In this document: positions 16,812 to 26,909 of the stretch, one piece after another
Layout: the number at the start of each line of letters is the position of its first letter
Position numbering within the stretch: position 1 is the stretch's first letter
NCBI GenBank assembly: GCA_021647205.1
Contig: JAKIVD010000018.1
Coordinates: forward strand, 1-64,000
Reading direction: 5' to 3'
Length of the DNA stretch: 64,000 nt
Source of the DNA: Bacteroidales bacterium
GTDB lineage: Bacteria; Bacteroidota; Bacteroidia; Bacteroidales; F082
Position numbers and translations under genes: made by a program
The notes under the pieces: generated by a model
Told to the model about the DNA's origin: nothing
The model's input: the letters and a program-made list of their open reading frames with translations, nothing else
The model's database searches: none

Positions 16812-19145
16812 TTAAAACTCGAGCCTGTAATTGAAAATGGGCACAATGCCCAATTGGGTAATTGTCCTGAGCTGACCGCTATCGGCATCGTAATAATCGC
16901 CGATAACGTTCAACTGGTTGGTAACATTCTGTATGTCCAGTTCAAAGGTGTGCGTTGTTTTTTTCCTGTCTCGTGAAAGATAAACTTTGAAGTCGAAGCG
17001 GAAAAAATCGGGCCATCGTTTGGTAAAGGCATTTTTTTCATCCCGGACAGTGAAACCCAACTCCTTCGAACGTTCAATATCAATGGGGGTTGACCATTGT
17101 CCGCCGGCCCAGGTGCCTTTCAGGTTAATTCCAAGGATTCGTTTTTTTCGTCCCTTGCCAATATGAAAGTCTTTGCCACCCATCAGGTTCAGGATGTGAT
17201 TGCTGTTGTAGCGGGTATTGCGCAGCAGCCCGTCCCCGGCTTTGTATTTTGACTCGAACAGCGAAAGGGTAAGCAGGTAGTAGTAGTTGCGCGAAAAGTA
17301 CTTTTCCAGTGTAACTTCCAGCCCGAAATTCCTGCCTGTTCCGGTGTTCACAAGGCTCCGGTTGGTGTAGCCGAAATTGTAATTCAATACCGAAAAGCTG
17401 CTGGTGTCGCTGTTTTCCACGGGTACGTTGAAAAGCTGCTGGTAATACAGTTCCACTTTCAGCAGCAGGTTTTCGTTCAGCATATTTTCATAACCGATGA
17501 CAAAGTGTCCGGCCTTAATGAAACCCAGGTTTTGATTGGGTAAAAAAACCGTGCTGTCGGGCATTACCTGCTGCGCATAATAGGTTGAAAGCGACTCCAT
17601 TTTGCTGTGCAGGCCGATTCCCAGACTGAAAGTCTGAGCAGGCGCAAACTTCCATTTAAGCCCCAGGCGCGGTTCGATGGAATAATTTCCGGTCAGGAAA
17701 AGGTACATGCTGTGCATGCCTGCTATCAGGCTTACATCTTTGTTAAAGCGGTGTTTCCAGTCCGCAAATGTTTCCAAAAGCGTAGTAAATCCCGAGTGGT
17801 CAAGCTCAGTGAACAGTTGGTCCTTTTCGTAATTGAAGCGTTCCGACAAAAGCCTGTAACTGATAAAACTGCTGACCGCCCCCACCCTGAGCACGTTTTT
17901 TGCGTTAAATTTCTGATTAAAAATTACCGACACCTTGGGCGTTTGATAAACAAGGTTGTCAGAAGCCTTTGTCGTGAAATTATTGTTTTGATCCGGTTTT
18001 TTGAAGTCCCAGAGGTTTCGGGTTCCGGTGTAGGCAATAATACTCGTGAGGTAGGCCGATTTGTTAAAGAAAAAAATATGCTTCAACCCCACCACCCCCA
18101 TATCGGTACGGTAATCGTTGGTGAAAGTATTTTCCTCTTCGTGCACTTTACTGGTGCCGCCAATTCCGAAAAGGGTAAAAGTGCCCAGTTTTTTTGTCGG
18201 GGCGATGAATTTGAAAGTCATGTCCTGAAATTCCGGAACGGCATCACCCCTGATTTCTATCCCGATCGCTTTAAAAACCATCAGTGACGAAAAGCGGTAA
18301 TTGAAAAGATAAGAAGCCGTGTGCTTTTTACTGAAAGGGCCTTCGAGCGTGGCATCCACACCCAGGAACCCTGCCTGGAGGGTGTATTCTCGTTTTTGAT
18401 TGTTCCCGTTACGAAGCCTCATGTCGAAAATTCCCGAATAGGCATTGCCATACTGAGCAGGAAATGCGCCGGTAAAAAAATCGGAATTGGCCAGTACGGC
18501 AGCATTCAGTATGCTCAGTCCCCCTCCCGACGATCCTTCTTCGGCATAGTGATTGGGGTTGGGGATGTCCAGCCCTTCGAGCCGCCAGCTCATGCCCCTG
18601 GGCGAATTGCCACGGATAATGATATCGTTGGCGCCGGAAGGATTCACAGCCACCCCGGCAAAGGAAGAAACGACCCGCGCTGCATCGTTGATGGTTCCGG
18701 CATAGTTTTGCATCGCTTCCACATTGAATTTCATCACACTCACCGCAGCCATCTTGTCGATGGCTTCGGCTTTGTTCCGGTTTGCCAAAATGACAACCTC
18801 ATCCAGCTTTTGAACGGATTCGGTAAGCTGAATGGTCAGCACCGTTTCTTTGCCCGAGATGAGTACTACATTGCGAACGGTAGCCATCTCGTAACCCACA
18901 TAAAAAACAATAATGTCGTATTTGCCGACAGCTAGTTTTCCGAAATTAAATTCACCGTTTTCGCCGCTTGTTGTACCGATTTGCGGCTCAGAACCGGCAA
19001 TTACCAGGCTGGCCCCCGGTAGCGGCATCTGCGAATCTTTGTCCACCACCCGGCCCCTGATGCTTTGGGTAATTTCCTGGGGGAAACTTTTACCGGTCAG
19101 TGCGAATGTCAACAGGAAACAGATGATAATTCCGGCGATTTTCAT
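16812..19145 (-). CDS. TonB-dependent outer-membrane receptor
   Basis: A 777-residue receptor. After the signal peptide comes a carboxypeptidase-regulatory-like domain (about 30-110, IRGRVVDKDSQMPLPGASL), a plug domain (about 120-230, SSFAGVAVNPSGANDIIIRG), and a beta-barrel to the C terminus, which ends in the aromatic FNYRLEF. It imports a ligand driven by TonB; there is no SusD partner, so a metal complex or cofactor is more likely than a glycan. The open frame extends to 19268, but a signal peptide is reached only from the ATG at 19145 (or 19163). Same strand as the PepSY protein and methyltransferase. Confidence 0.9.
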   Translation of the reverse strand: MKIAGIIICFLLTFALTGKSFPQEITQSIRGRVVDKDSQMPLPGASLVIAGSEPQIGTTSGENGEFNFGKLAVGKYDIIVFYVGYEMATVRNVVLISGKETVLTIQLTESVQKLDEVVILANRNKAEAIDKMAAVSVMKFNVEAMQNYAGTINDAARVVSSFAGVAVNPSGANDIIIRGNSPRGMSWRLEGLDIPNPNHYAEEGSSGGGLSILNAAVLANSDFFTGAFPAQYGNAYSGIFDMRLRNGNNQKREYTLQAGFLGVDATLEGPFSKKHTASYLFNYRFSSLMVFKAIGIEIRGDAVPEFQDMTFKFIAPTKKLGTFTLFGIGGTSKVHEEENTFTNDYRTDMGVVGLKHIFFFNKSAYLTSIIAYTGTRNLWDFKKPDQNNNFTTKASDNLVYQTPKVSVIFNQKFNAKNVLRVGAVSSFISYRLLSERFNYEKDQLFTELDHSGFTTLLETFADWKHRFNKDVSLIAGMHSMYLFLTGNYSIEPRLGLKWKFAPAQTFSLGIGLHSKMESLSTYYAQQVMPDSTVFLPNQNLGFIKAGHFVIGYENMLNENLLLKVELYYQQLFNVPVENSDTSSFSVLNYNFGYTNRSLVNTGTGRNFGLEVTLEKYFSRNYYYLLTLSLFESKYKAGDGLLRNTRYNSNHILNLMGGKDFHIGKGRKKRILGINLKGTWAGGQWSTPIDIERSKELGFTVRDEKNAFTKRWPDFFRFDFKVYLSRDRKKTTHTFELDIQNVTNQLNVIGDYYDADSGQLRTITQLGIVPIFNYRLEF

Positions 19146-19475
19146 CACATTTGGTTTACACATCGTAATAAACGACAAAACAAAATATTTCAAAAAAGCA
19201 TGATGAAACCGTTGATTGAACAGCTTGAACACAGCCCCTAAATTACCAAAAAAAACAGGGCCTTGCAAGTAACTCTTACGAAATTATTTTTTCCCTTTGG
19301 CTTAATGGGGAAAGCATTACCCGGATTTTGTTAAGCGGGAAAAAAGAGATTGAAAAAATTAAATTAGGGAACTTAACCTGCCTAATTAAGCTAATTTTTT
19401 GCTTGATTGCAGGTTGGAACCGGGGCTGATTTCTAAAACAAGTAAACTTTTCCAAAGTTTGGCACTTTGGAAAAG
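19146..19475. other. Intergenic region upstream of the TonB receptor
   Basis: No gene is seen. An inverted repeat AATTAGG/CCTAATT with 12-bp spacing at 19362-19387 lies about 220 bases upstream of the receptor start and could be an operator. The dispersed palindrome at 19445-19477 is listed separately. Confidence 0.45.
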
Positions 19476-19477
19476 TT
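19445..19477 (-). repeat. Dispersed palindrome, copy 1
   Basis: Arms AACTTTTCCAAAGT and ACTTTGGAAAAGTT around a 5-base loop directly abut the stop codon of the M1-M28 peptidase gene. It belongs to the same family as 35534-35568 and 45371-45401, all just past minus-strand genes, so it may serve as a 3' end structure. Confidence 0.7.
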
Positions 19478-22400
19478 ACCGCTCACCCAGGGTCAGCGAA
19501 ACCGTTTTCTCCCGTCCGTCCCGCAGGATGCCCAGCTTGACCACATCGCCCGGCCGGTATTTTTTCAGCACCTCCGAATATTCCCTTAAATTGGCAACCT
19601 GCGTACCATCGAAAGCGGTGATGATGTCGCCTTTTTGCAGTCCGGCGAGTTCGGCGGGCGAGCCGCTCTTCACCGAGCCGATCCTGATGCCGGCTCCCTG
19701 GTAGGCAAAGTCGGGGATGGTGCCCGTGGAGGCCCTTCTTGCGGTTTTCGGCCGGGTGGTTGTAAGGGGGGGCGTACTGCCATCCGCAGCTTTTCCGGTG
19801 AAAGCAAAAGCTTCTTCCCTGTCGGCCAGGTAAACCATCACCTCTTTGGCCACCGTGGCCACTTTGACCAGGCCCTGGTCGTCGATTTTGTCGTAGGTGT
19901 CCGCCGGGCTGTGGTAGTTTTCCGTCGGACCGGTGAACAACTGCACGGCAGGGATGCCTTTTTCGATGAAAGCCACCTGGTCGCTGGCATCCAGGTCCTG
20001 GGTCAGCAGGTCGGTTTTGACACCGGTGGTGTAATCGGTTCCCATAAAAACGAACTTCCATTCCTTTGCCGTATTGGTGTTGATGACCATCAGGTTTTTG
20101 TCGAAGAGCGAGCCGTCGGTATCGAGGTTGACGTTGGCGACAACCCCGCCGGGATAGTATTTTTTGATTTCCTCCACAAAGTAACGCGAGCCCAGCAGAC
20201 CGGCTTCCTCGCCCGTGAAAGCCACGAAAATAACAGTGCGTTTTGGCTTGACCGTACCCGACATGGATTTGGCCACCTCCAGCAAAATGGCCACCCCGCT
20301 GGCATTGTCGTCGGCGCCGTTGTGGATTTTCCCTTCGTTGCCCTTGCGCACATCGGGCCATCCCAGACCCAGGTGGTCGTAATGTGCCGAAAGCACGACG
20401 GGCCGGTCTTTGAGCTTTTCGTCAGTCCCGGGAATGACACCCACCACATTTTTCATTTTCATCTCGCCTTTGTCGGCGAAAGTATGGTTAAACTCCTGAA
20501 AGTAGTAATGCCCCATGGTTTGCAGTCCGTATTCCTTGAATTTTCCGGCGATGTAAGCGGCGGCTTCGTCCAGTTCTGGGGTTCCCAATCCGCGGCCTTT
20601 CAGCTCGTCGGATGCGAGGTATTCGATGTGCGCCATCATTCTTTTCTCTGAAAATACGGGGGCAAGTGTTGCCAGTGGTTCCCGTTTTTCTGTCATTACC
20701 GCGTTGACGGCACTGTTTTCAAATACTTTTACCAGCGGGGATTGCAATACCGGCCACTGTCCTTTGACCACATTTACCGGCTCGTCGCCTTCAAAAGCAA
20801 GGTAGCTGTATTTTCCGTAGTGGGGCAGTTTGCGGATGAGACCGGGAATGGCTGCCTTGTTGTCGAGGGCAATGAAAGCCATATTGTTGTTGACGTTCTG
20901 TTTGTCGATGATGGTGCAAATAAAACTGTGCTTGGCCATGGCGGTACTGTTATTTTCAAAAACAACCGAATCGCCCTCGAAGGAGGAGGCATAATATTTC
21001 AAAGATGCTTTCACCGTATTTGCATATTTGTTTTCAAAACCAAGTACCCAGTTCGTTTTGTCTGTGGGCAGGCTGTTGATTTCATTATCAAAAGCCACTT
21101 CAAAATTATCGTTGTCGGCGGCCTGCCATTGTTGCACAAACTCCATGTACAATTGTTTCTTTTCTTCATCTGCTTTGGCCGGTAGTACAATCAGGTTTTC
21201 TTTGCTTGCAAGTATTTTCGACCAGGTGGGCGGAACTTCCATCGGGTCCAGCGTCCTGAAAACATCATATTGCGGGTCAACAACCAGTTTCAGCGGTTTG
21301 CCTTTGAGGCCGAGCTGGAACTCCTGTGCATTTTTATTCATATTGACCACAAAAACTTCGAGGCCGTTTTCGGTAGCTATCGCGATGGGTACATCAACGG
21401 TATAAACCTCCTGTTTTTGTTTTTGCTCAAGTGTGAGCACAATGCCCGGTTGTCCGTTGACGCTGTTTACATTTACTTCCCTGATGGCCAGTTCAGGCGC
21501 TCCGGTTCGTGTTGTCCACTGTGTGAAAAAAGGTTTTAAATCTGTGTTTGAAGCCTCTTCGAACGATTGTCTCATGTCGTCAAAAGAAGCCATTTTGAAC
21601 TTGAAGTTTTTATAGAAAAGCGACAGCCCTTTTTTAAAATCCCGGTCACCCAGTTTTCGCCTGAGCATGTGCCACATCATGGATGATTTTCCGTAGCCCA
21701 CGGCTTCGCTGGCAGCATCGTGCCTTGAAATAAATTTGTCCAGTGGGAAATCGTTGGTTTCATTCACCACATTGGTGAACTTTTGCAGGATGGAACGGCG
21801 GTAGTTTTCGGCCTGCCCCCTTTGCTCTTTAATCAGTTCGTCAGCCATGTAAGCCGTTAAACCCTCGCACCAGTTTCCTGTTTTAAAATCAATATAGACA
21901 CTGTTCCCCCACCAGTTGTGCAACAGTTCGTGTGGGTACGAAGAATGCAGGATAAAGGGAAACCGGATAATTTTTTCCCCGAGCAAAGTAAAAGACGGCA
22001 TGCCGTATCCGGTTTCCCAAAAATTCTCGACCAGGGCAAATTTACTGTACGGATAAGGGCCAACCAGTTTCTGGTACATGTCCATGTACTGCTCGGTAAC
22101 TTCGAGGTATTTGTTGGCAAGGCTTTCATCGGGGGTGCGCAAAAATGCCATGGCCCTGATGCCACTGTTCATGTTGTGGGCATATTCAGTGAACCGGGCA
22201 GCAATCAGGAATACTTCCTCCTGTGGTGTGTCACAAACCCAGGTGTCGTGGTGTTGGCCACTGCCGATACTTTCGGCAATACGTTCTCCCTGTGTAACCA
22301 CTTTCCAGCCGGAGGGCAAAGAAGTACTCAGGCGAAAAGTGGCCGTTTTGTTGTCAAAGGTCGGGACCCAAAATGTAGAGCCCGCGAGGTAAACCCCTTT

Positions 22401-22841
22401 GTCGCTGATAATTCCCGGCGACTCGCTGAAGCCCCGCTGGTAGTTTTCTTCGCTTTGCGAAAGTGGTGATTGGATGTTCCCTTCGTAATGGACAACAAAG
22501 CTGTTCGTTCCTTTCTTTAGTTTCAGTTTCCATTTGTCGAGTTTAAGACCGCTGCTGTTTCCACCGCTGTCGTCCCGGTCCATGCCCACATCCTGCGCAC
22601 CCACACCGGCAGCCAGTTTTTCGGCCTTTACATTTTTAGAAAATGATGTCGGTGTCAGCGAAGCATTCAGGCTGAACACTATCTCACGGCTCCCCACATT
22701 AAAGATGGAATCGCTTACGGTAAGGTGCGCAATCGCAGGGATGATTTGCACTTTTAAAACATGATGAACTGCCTGTTCGCTTTGCGAGAAACCAAAAATT
22801 GCAATCCATAAAAACAAGCTTGTTGCCAGGTATTTTTTCAT
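19476..22841 (-). CDS. M1 metallopeptidase - M28 peptidase - PDZ fusion
   Basis: A 1121-residue exported protein (signal peptide 1-19) with three enzymatic or binding parts. Residues about 20-470 are an M1 (gluzincin) unit with zinc site HELLHNWW and the third ligand in GNWCEGLT, spaced 17 rather than 18 residues. The GxMEN exopeptidase motif is replaced by GYGMPSF, so classic aminopeptidase activity is doubtful. About 700-990 is an M28 unit: metal ligands in AHYDHLG, GADDNASG, FTGEEAG and LDTDG are present. The last 100 residues (IRIGSVKSGSPAELAGLQKG) are a PDZ domain. A role in periplasmic peptide breakdown is inferred. Confidence 0.88.
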   Translation of the reverse strand: MKKYLATSLFLWIAIFGFSQSEQAVHHVLKVQIIPAIAHLTVSDSIFNVGSREIVFSLNASLTPTSFSKNVKAEKLAAGVGAQDVGMDRDDSGGNSSGLKLDKWKLKLKKGTNSFVVHYEGNIQSPLSQSEENYQRGFSESPGIISDKGVYLAGSTFWVPTFDNKTATFRLSTSLPSGWKVVTQGERIAESIGSGQHHDTWVCDTPQEEVFLIAARFTEYAHNMNSGIRAMAFLRTPDESLANKYLEVTEQYMDMYQKLVGPYPYSKFALVENFWETGYGMPSFTLLGEKIIRFPFILHSSYPHELLHNWWGNSVYIDFKTGNWCEGLTAYMADELIKEQRGQAENYRRSILQKFTNVVNETNDFPLDKFISRHDAASEAVGYGKSSMMWHMLRRKLGDRDFKKGLSLFYKNFKFKMASFDDMRQSFEEASNTDLKPFFTQWTTRTGAPELAIREVNVNSVNGQPGIVLTLEQKQKQEVYTVDVPIAIATENGLEVFVVNMNKNAQEFQLGLKGKPLKLVVDPQYDVFRTLDPMEVPPTWSKILASKENLIVLPAKADEEKKQLYMEFVQQWQAADNDNFEVAFDNEINSLPTDKTNWVLGFENKYANTVKASLKYYASSFEGDSVVFENNSTAMAKHSFICTIIDKQNVNNNMAFIALDNKAAIPGLIRKLPHYGKYSYLAFEGDEPVNVVKGQWPVLQSPLVKVFENSAVNAVMTEKREPLATLAPVFSEKRMMAHIEYLASDELKGRGLGTPELDEAAAYIAGKFKEYGLQTMGHYYFQEFNHTFADKGEMKMKNVVGVIPGTDEKLKDRPVVLSAHYDHLGLGWPDVRKGNEGKIHNGADDNASGVAILLEVAKSMSGTVKPKRTVIFVAFTGEEAGLLGSRYFVEEIKKYYPGGVVANVNLDTDGSLFDKNLMVINTNTAKEWKFVFMGTDYTTGVKTDLLTQDLDASDQVAFIEKGIPAVQLFTGPTENYHSPADTYDKIDDQGLVKVATVAKEVMVYLADREEAFAFTGKAADGSTPPLTTTRPKTARRASTGTIPDFAYQGAGIRIGSVKSGSPAELAGLQKGDIITAFDGTQVANLREYSEVLKKYRPGDVVKLGILRDGREKTVSLTLGER

Positions 22842-22988
22842 TGGAATACTCCTTAATTAACATCAGAAATAAGTTGCAAAAATAGGATATACTTTCTTGC
22901 CGGCAAGATCTGAATACGCAGAAGATGGTGATGGGCTGTTTTGGCTGGTAAACAGCGTTCGGAATGGCCGGCAGTTTTCGTACAGCAC

Positions 22989-23018
22989 CAAAAAAAGCCT
23001 GTCCCCTGGGACAGGCTT
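22989..23018 (-). terminator. Intrinsic terminator
   Basis: On the minus strand the perfect stem AAGCCTGTCCC/GGGACAGGCTT with a 2-base loop is followed by a U-run. It lies 28 bases after the stop of the HMA-protein gene (23046) and closes the copper block. Confidence 0.88.
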
Positions 23019-23045
23019 AATAAAAAGGGCGGGCTTTTTACTCAT

Positions 23046-23417
23046 TTAGTGCTTATGGCCCTGATGTTGTGTCTCACCTTCTTTTGAACGGCTATATTGG
23101 CAGCAACCGGGAAGATTATAGTAAGCTTCATCTTTTGCTTTGTACGATTCTGTATCGTGACCAACACTGGTTATTGCCGATTGAACTTTTTTGAGGTCTG
23201 TTTTCGACTCATCAAAAGACACTTCAATCATTTTGGTTTCTTTGTCCCAGTCGGCAGCGCTCACCCCTTCAACTGATTTTACCGCTTTTTCAATACGGTT
23301 TTCACACGAGCCACATTCACCGTAAACTTTAAACTTTTCTGTTTTTGATACCTGGGCAGACAGTGAAAAGAAGCCCAGGAACATCATTGCTAAAACTAAA
23401 CTCACGTTTTTTTTCAT
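23046..23417 (-). CDS. Exported HMA-domain metal-binding protein
   Basis: A 123-residue protein with a signal peptide (core 7-21, SAQ cleavage) and one heavy-metal-associated domain, about residues 26-95. The metal motif is CGSCENR rather than GMTCxxC. The tail has PGCC and a His-rich end (HQGHKH), giving extra possible ligands. It probably carries copper in the periplasm. It is the last gene of the run CopA - haem-binding protein - this gene, just before a terminator. Confidence 0.85.
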   Translation of the reverse strand: MKKNVSLVLAMMFLGFFSLSAQVSKTEKFKVYGECGSCENRIEKAVKSVEGVSAADWDKETKMIEVSFDESKTDLKKVQSAITSVGHDTESYKAKDEAYYNLPGCCQYSRSKEGETQHQGHKH

Positions 23418-23486
23418 GGCACTAAATTTTAATTTAAATGATCCTATTTATAATTGACTTTTGTCTTTCTTTTAAAAACAAATAAA

Positions 23487-23894
23487 TTATTTGGCAAGGC
23501 TTTCGGCAAGGCTGTTTGCCCATTCTGTCAGAACCTTTTCGTCAGCAACAGACAGTTTGCGGTCAGGGTATTTGGACTCAAATTTAGAAGGGGGCATTTT
23601 CCCTTTTTCCACTTTGGTAACAATCTTTGCCAGCTTGCTTACCATTTTGTGGGTTTTCATCCCGGCTGTTTTATCGTAGTTCCATTTTATTTTGGCTTTT
23701 GCATTCCCCTCTGTACCATGACAAGGAAGACATGAATTATCAAGGATGGCTTTCACCTTATCGGGTACAACAAACTTTGGGGCATCCTGTGGAGTTGTAA
23801 CTTTCGGGAAAGATGTTTCGCTCAAGTTAGTTGTAAAACTCAGCAGCCCGGTTACAAACAGGGTCAGTACTGCAATAGTCATTAAATTTTTCAT
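23487..23894 (-). CDS. Haem-binding domain (cytochrome-like) protein
   Basis: A 135-residue exported protein (signal peptide about 1-22). The single haem-attachment motif CLPCH at about residue 56 and the following long Lys-rich helical part with KGKMPPSKF match the haem-binding domain family often fused to or found with c-type cytochromes. The methionine of MPPS is a likely axial ligand. It sits between the copper ATPase and the HMA protein on the same strand, so a redox role tied to copper handling is inferred. Confidence 0.82.
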   Translation of the reverse strand: MKNLMTIAVLTLFVTGLLSFTTNLSETSFPKVTTPQDAPKFVVPDKVKAILDNSCLPCHGTEGNAKAKIKWNYDKTAGMKTHKMVSKLAKIVTKVEKGKMPPSKFESKYPDRKLSVADEKVLTEWANSLAESLAK

Positions 23895-23957
23895 TTTTAT
23901 TGAATTTTAGTTAGAAATTATTTTCCGGTAAAACGTTATTCTCTTTTTCCTATTGTC

Positions 23958-26459
23958 CTATTGTTTTCTAAGTCTCAACGCATTGGAAATGACTGAAACC
24001 GAGCTGAAGCTCATGGCTGCGGCAGCGATTATCGGGCTTAACAATATTCCGAAGAAGGGGAAAAGAATACCTGCTGCCACCGGGACACCCAGTGCATTGT
24101 AGACAAATGCGAAAAACAGGTTTTGTTTAATGTTCCGCATGACTTTGATACTCAAATCCCGTGCACGGACGATGCCGGTAAGGTCGCCTTTTACAAGTGT
24201 TATTTCGGCGCTTTGCATGGCGATGTCTGTTCCGGTTCCCATGGCAATGCCCACATTGGCCTGTTCCAGCGCCGGGGCATCGTTAATACCATCGCCGGCC
24301 ATGGCAACAATGTGGCCCTGCTCCTGCAATTCTTTTACTTTATTGTATTTGTCTTCGGGGAGACAGTCTGCAAGGTACCCATCCAAACCGAGCTCGTCGG
24401 CAACAGCTTTGGCGGTAAATTGGTTATCGCCGGTAAGCATGTGGACTTTGATGCCCGTTTTTTGTAGTTCCTTAATGGCCCTGGCCGACGATTCTTTTAT
24501 TTTATCCGACACACTTACGACACCTTCCACTTTGGCATCCAAAATCAGGTACATGACCGTTTGGCCGGTAAGCTGCCATTCTTCTACCAGCTTTTTGTTG
24601 TCGCCGGCCATATCGGCTTCGAAATCCGCCACCAACTTTTGGTTTCCAAGACCTATCTTTTTTCCGTCAAACAGGGCCTGCACACCTTTGCCTGTAACCG
24701 ATTCAAAATTGTTCAGTTTCAACAATTCAATATTTTTTTCTTTCGCACCTTTAACGATCGCATCAGCAAGGGGGTGTTCGCTGTTGGCATCGATGGATGC
24801 CGCCAGTCTCAGTATCTCTTCGTCTGGTAAAGCCCCACACGATTTGACATTTTTAAGGCTGGGTTTACCTTCGGTGATGGTTCCGGTTTTGTCAATAATG
24901 AGTGTGTTTACCTTGTTCATTTCCTCAATTGCACGCGCATCTTTTACCAATACACCCGACTGGGCACCTCGTCCTGTCCCCACCATAATCGACATGGGTG
25001 TTGCCAGACCCAGGGCACAGGGACAGGCGATAATTAAAACGGCTACCGCGTTGACAAAAGCATAGACATAAGCCGGTTCGGGCCCCCAGATGGCCCAGAC
25101 GGAAAAAGTGATGATTGCAATTGAAATGACAATCTGTACAAAATATTTAGCCACGGTATCGGCCAGTTTCTGAATGGGGGCACGCGAACGGCTGGCCTGG
25201 TTCACCATTTCGATAATCTGGGCCAGCAATGTGTCGCTTCCGACTTTAACCGCTTTCATTTCAAAAACGGTTTTGCCATTGATGGTGCCGCCGGTTACTT
25301 TGTCGCCGGTCATTTTTTCTGCAGGAATGGGTTCACCTGTAATCATGCTTTCATCAACTACAGCGGTACCCTCGGTAATTACCCCGTCAACAGGAATTTT
25401 TTCGCCTGGTTTCACTTTTAAAATATCACCGGCTTTTACATTTTCCAGGGGGATTTCTTCTTCCGTTCCATTTCGTACAATCCGTGCGATGGGGGGCACC
25501 AGCCCCAGCAAGGCTTTAATGGCCGAGTTGGTTTTGCTGTGCGCCCTGAGCTCAAGCACCTGGCCCAAAATCACAAGTGTTAAAATTACCGCTACCGCTT
25601 CAAAATAAATATGGACATTCCCCTGTGCATCCTTAAACTGTGGGGGGAATATTTCGGGCAATAAAAGGGCAAAAACACTAAATATGTAAGCTGCCCCGAC
25701 ACCGATGGAAATCAATGTCCACATATTGGGTGTCCACCTGACAATGGAGCTCCAGCCCCTTTTAAAGAAAACCCAGCTCGAATAAAAAAGAACCGGTGTG
25801 GCCAATAGAAACTCAATCCAGTTCCATATTTTTTTGGGGACCAGTTCGTCGAGCTTGATAAAAGGTACATATTCCGACATGGCAATAAACAGGACAGGAA
25901 CAGATAAAAAGAGTGCAATGCGGAACTTTTTCGCCATTTTTTTATACGCTTTCTCTTCTTCACTTTCCACGTCGCCCGCTTCGGGAATCAGGTCCATGCC
26001 GCAAATCGGACAGCTTCCCGGCTTGTCGCGCTTTATCTCGGGGTGCATTGCACAGGTGTAGGTTGTCCCCGAAGGGGCTGCGCTGATTTCTTTTACGAGG
26101 TGCATGCCGCATTCGGGGCAGTCACCAGCTTTATCATAGGTTTTGTCGCCTTCGCAACGCATGGGGCAATAATAGGTGCCGGTTGATGCAGGTGATTCAG
26201 TTTTATCGTGTTGGTGATTCGTGTGGTGGTGGTGATGCTCATTGGCGGCGTTTTCCGCAGGAACCAGCTTCATGTTACATTCGGGGCAATTCCCGGCTTT
26301 GTCGTAGGTTTTATCACCTTCGCAGTGCATGGGGCAAATCCAGGTATTCGCTTGGTCAGCACTTGTTTCCCCTTTGCCACAGCAGCAGTTACCTTCAGTC
26401 GTTTTCCGTGCATTATCACTAACATGATGGTGTAGGTGTTTGTTATCGTTATGTTCCAT
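23958..26459 (-). CDS. copA: Copper-type P1B ATPase with three HMBD domains
   Basis: An 833-residue copper-exporting P-type ATPase. Instead of HMA domains the N terminus has three short heavy-metal-binding domains (YHS-like, CPMHxx ... CPxCxM) at about residues 39-67, 96-124 and 136-163, with a run of five histidines (75-79) between the first two and a CCC at 25-27. The core has the transport motif [10 protein letters not shown], the phosphorylation site DKTGT, and GDGINDAP. The ALGLATP form of the motif points to Cu+/Ag+. The open frame reaches 26507, but that overlaps the promoter, so the ATG at 26459 is used. It has a direct-repeat regulatory site upstream (26505-26565). Confidence 0.93.
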   Translation of the reverse strand: MEHNDNKHLHHHVSDNARKTTEGNCCCGKGETSADQANTWICPMHCEGDKTYDKAGNCPECNMKLVPAENAANEHHHHHTNHQHDKTESPASTGTYYCPMRCEGDKTYDKAGDCPECGMHLVKEISAAPSGTTYTCAMHPEIKRDKPGSCPICGMDLIPEAGDVESEEEKAYKKMAKKFRIALFLSVPVLFIAMSEYVPFIKLDELVPKKIWNWIEFLLATPVLFYSSWVFFKRGWSSIVRWTPNMWTLISIGVGAAYIFSVFALLLPEIFPPQFKDAQGNVHIYFEAVAVILTLVILGQVLELRAHSKTNSAIKALLGLVPPIARIVRNGTEEEIPLENVKAGDILKVKPGEKIPVDGVITEGTAVVDESMITGEPIPAEKMTGDKVTGGTINGKTVFEMKAVKVGSDTLLAQIIEMVNQASRSRAPIQKLADTVAKYFVQIVISIAIITFSVWAIWGPEPAYVYAFVNAVAVLIIACPCALGLATPMSIMVGTGRGAQSGVLVKDARAIEEMNKVNTLIIDKTGTITEGKPSLKNVKSCGALPDEEILRLAASIDANSEHPLADAIVKGAKEKNIELLKLNNFESVTGKGVQALFDGKKIGLGNQKLVADFEADMAGDNKKLVEEWQLTGQTVMYLILDAKVEGVVSVSDKIKESSARAIKELQKTGIKVHMLTGDNQFTAKAVADELGLDGYLADCLPEDKYNKVKELQEQGHIVAMAGDGINDAPALEQANVGIAMGTGTDIAMQSAEITLVKGDLTGIVRARDLSIKVMRNIKQNLFFAFVYNALGVPVAAGILFPFFGILLSPIIAAAAMSFSSVSVISNALRLRKQ

Positions 26460-26504
26460 GGTTTTAAATTTTGGCCAAATATTTATTGGCTGTTTTTTGT
26501 TTTG

Positions 26505-26565
26505 CAATATTAGTCTGCGCCAGGTTACTGGCTGTTACACAATTACGGAAATGATTTACATATTT
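26505..26565 (-). promoter_or_regulatory. Copper-regulon promoter, site C (copA)
   Basis: Plus-strand half-sites TTACACAATT (26535-26544) and TTACATATTT (26556-26565) are 21 bp apart. A TAATATTG box (26505-26512, minus strand, one mismatch to TAnnTTTG) lies exactly 22 bp from the nearer half-site. The same geometry occurs at 33247, 43101 and 45130. The weak -7 suits an activator. Binding by the HMA-AraC protein is inferred. Confidence 0.65.
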
Positions 26566-26590
26566 TCGGGGAAGCCCATTTTGTTTGCCG

Positions 26591-26866
26591 TTAAACGTTC
26601 TGTACACTTTTGTTGTAGAAAAAGGCAACAGACGCACCGGTGAGCCAGCCCAGGCCAAATGTTGCCGACAGACCGGTCAATGTTTCCCACCAGGGAATGT
26701 CCATTCTGATAATGGCTTCGGTATTAAGTCCGTGAAAAAAGCTGTTAAAAATAAATATTGTTCCTTCGCGCCCCGCTATCAGCATAAGTAAAATACAGCC
26801 GATGTACAGTAGTGCACAGGTAATCCCAAAGGCGAGCCCGAATTTTTTTATGTTTAAGGTTTGCAT
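26591..26866 (-). CDS. DUF5676 small membrane protein
   Basis: A 91-residue membrane protein with two hydrophobic helices (about 8-30 and 60-82) joined by a loop. It matches DUF5676 in length and in the LNIKKFGLAFGI start and the WETLTGLSATFGLGWLTG second helix. The family has no known function but often sits beside copper ATPases and related genes. Here it follows the NADH dehydrogenase by 43 bases and should share its transcript. Confidence 0.8.
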   Translation of the reverse strand: MQTLNIKKFGLAFGITCALLYIGCILLMLIAGREGTIFIFNSFFHGLNTEAIIRMDIPWWETLTGLSATFGLGWLTGASVAFFYNKSVQNV

Positions 26867-26909
26867 GATTTTTTTTTTAGTTTAACAATTCCGTTGCTTT
26901 TTCACTTTT

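Noticed and set aside
19635-20651. 338-codon plus-strand frame opposite the M28/PDZ part
   Set aside because: It arises from the GC-rich codon use of the real peptidase on the other strand.
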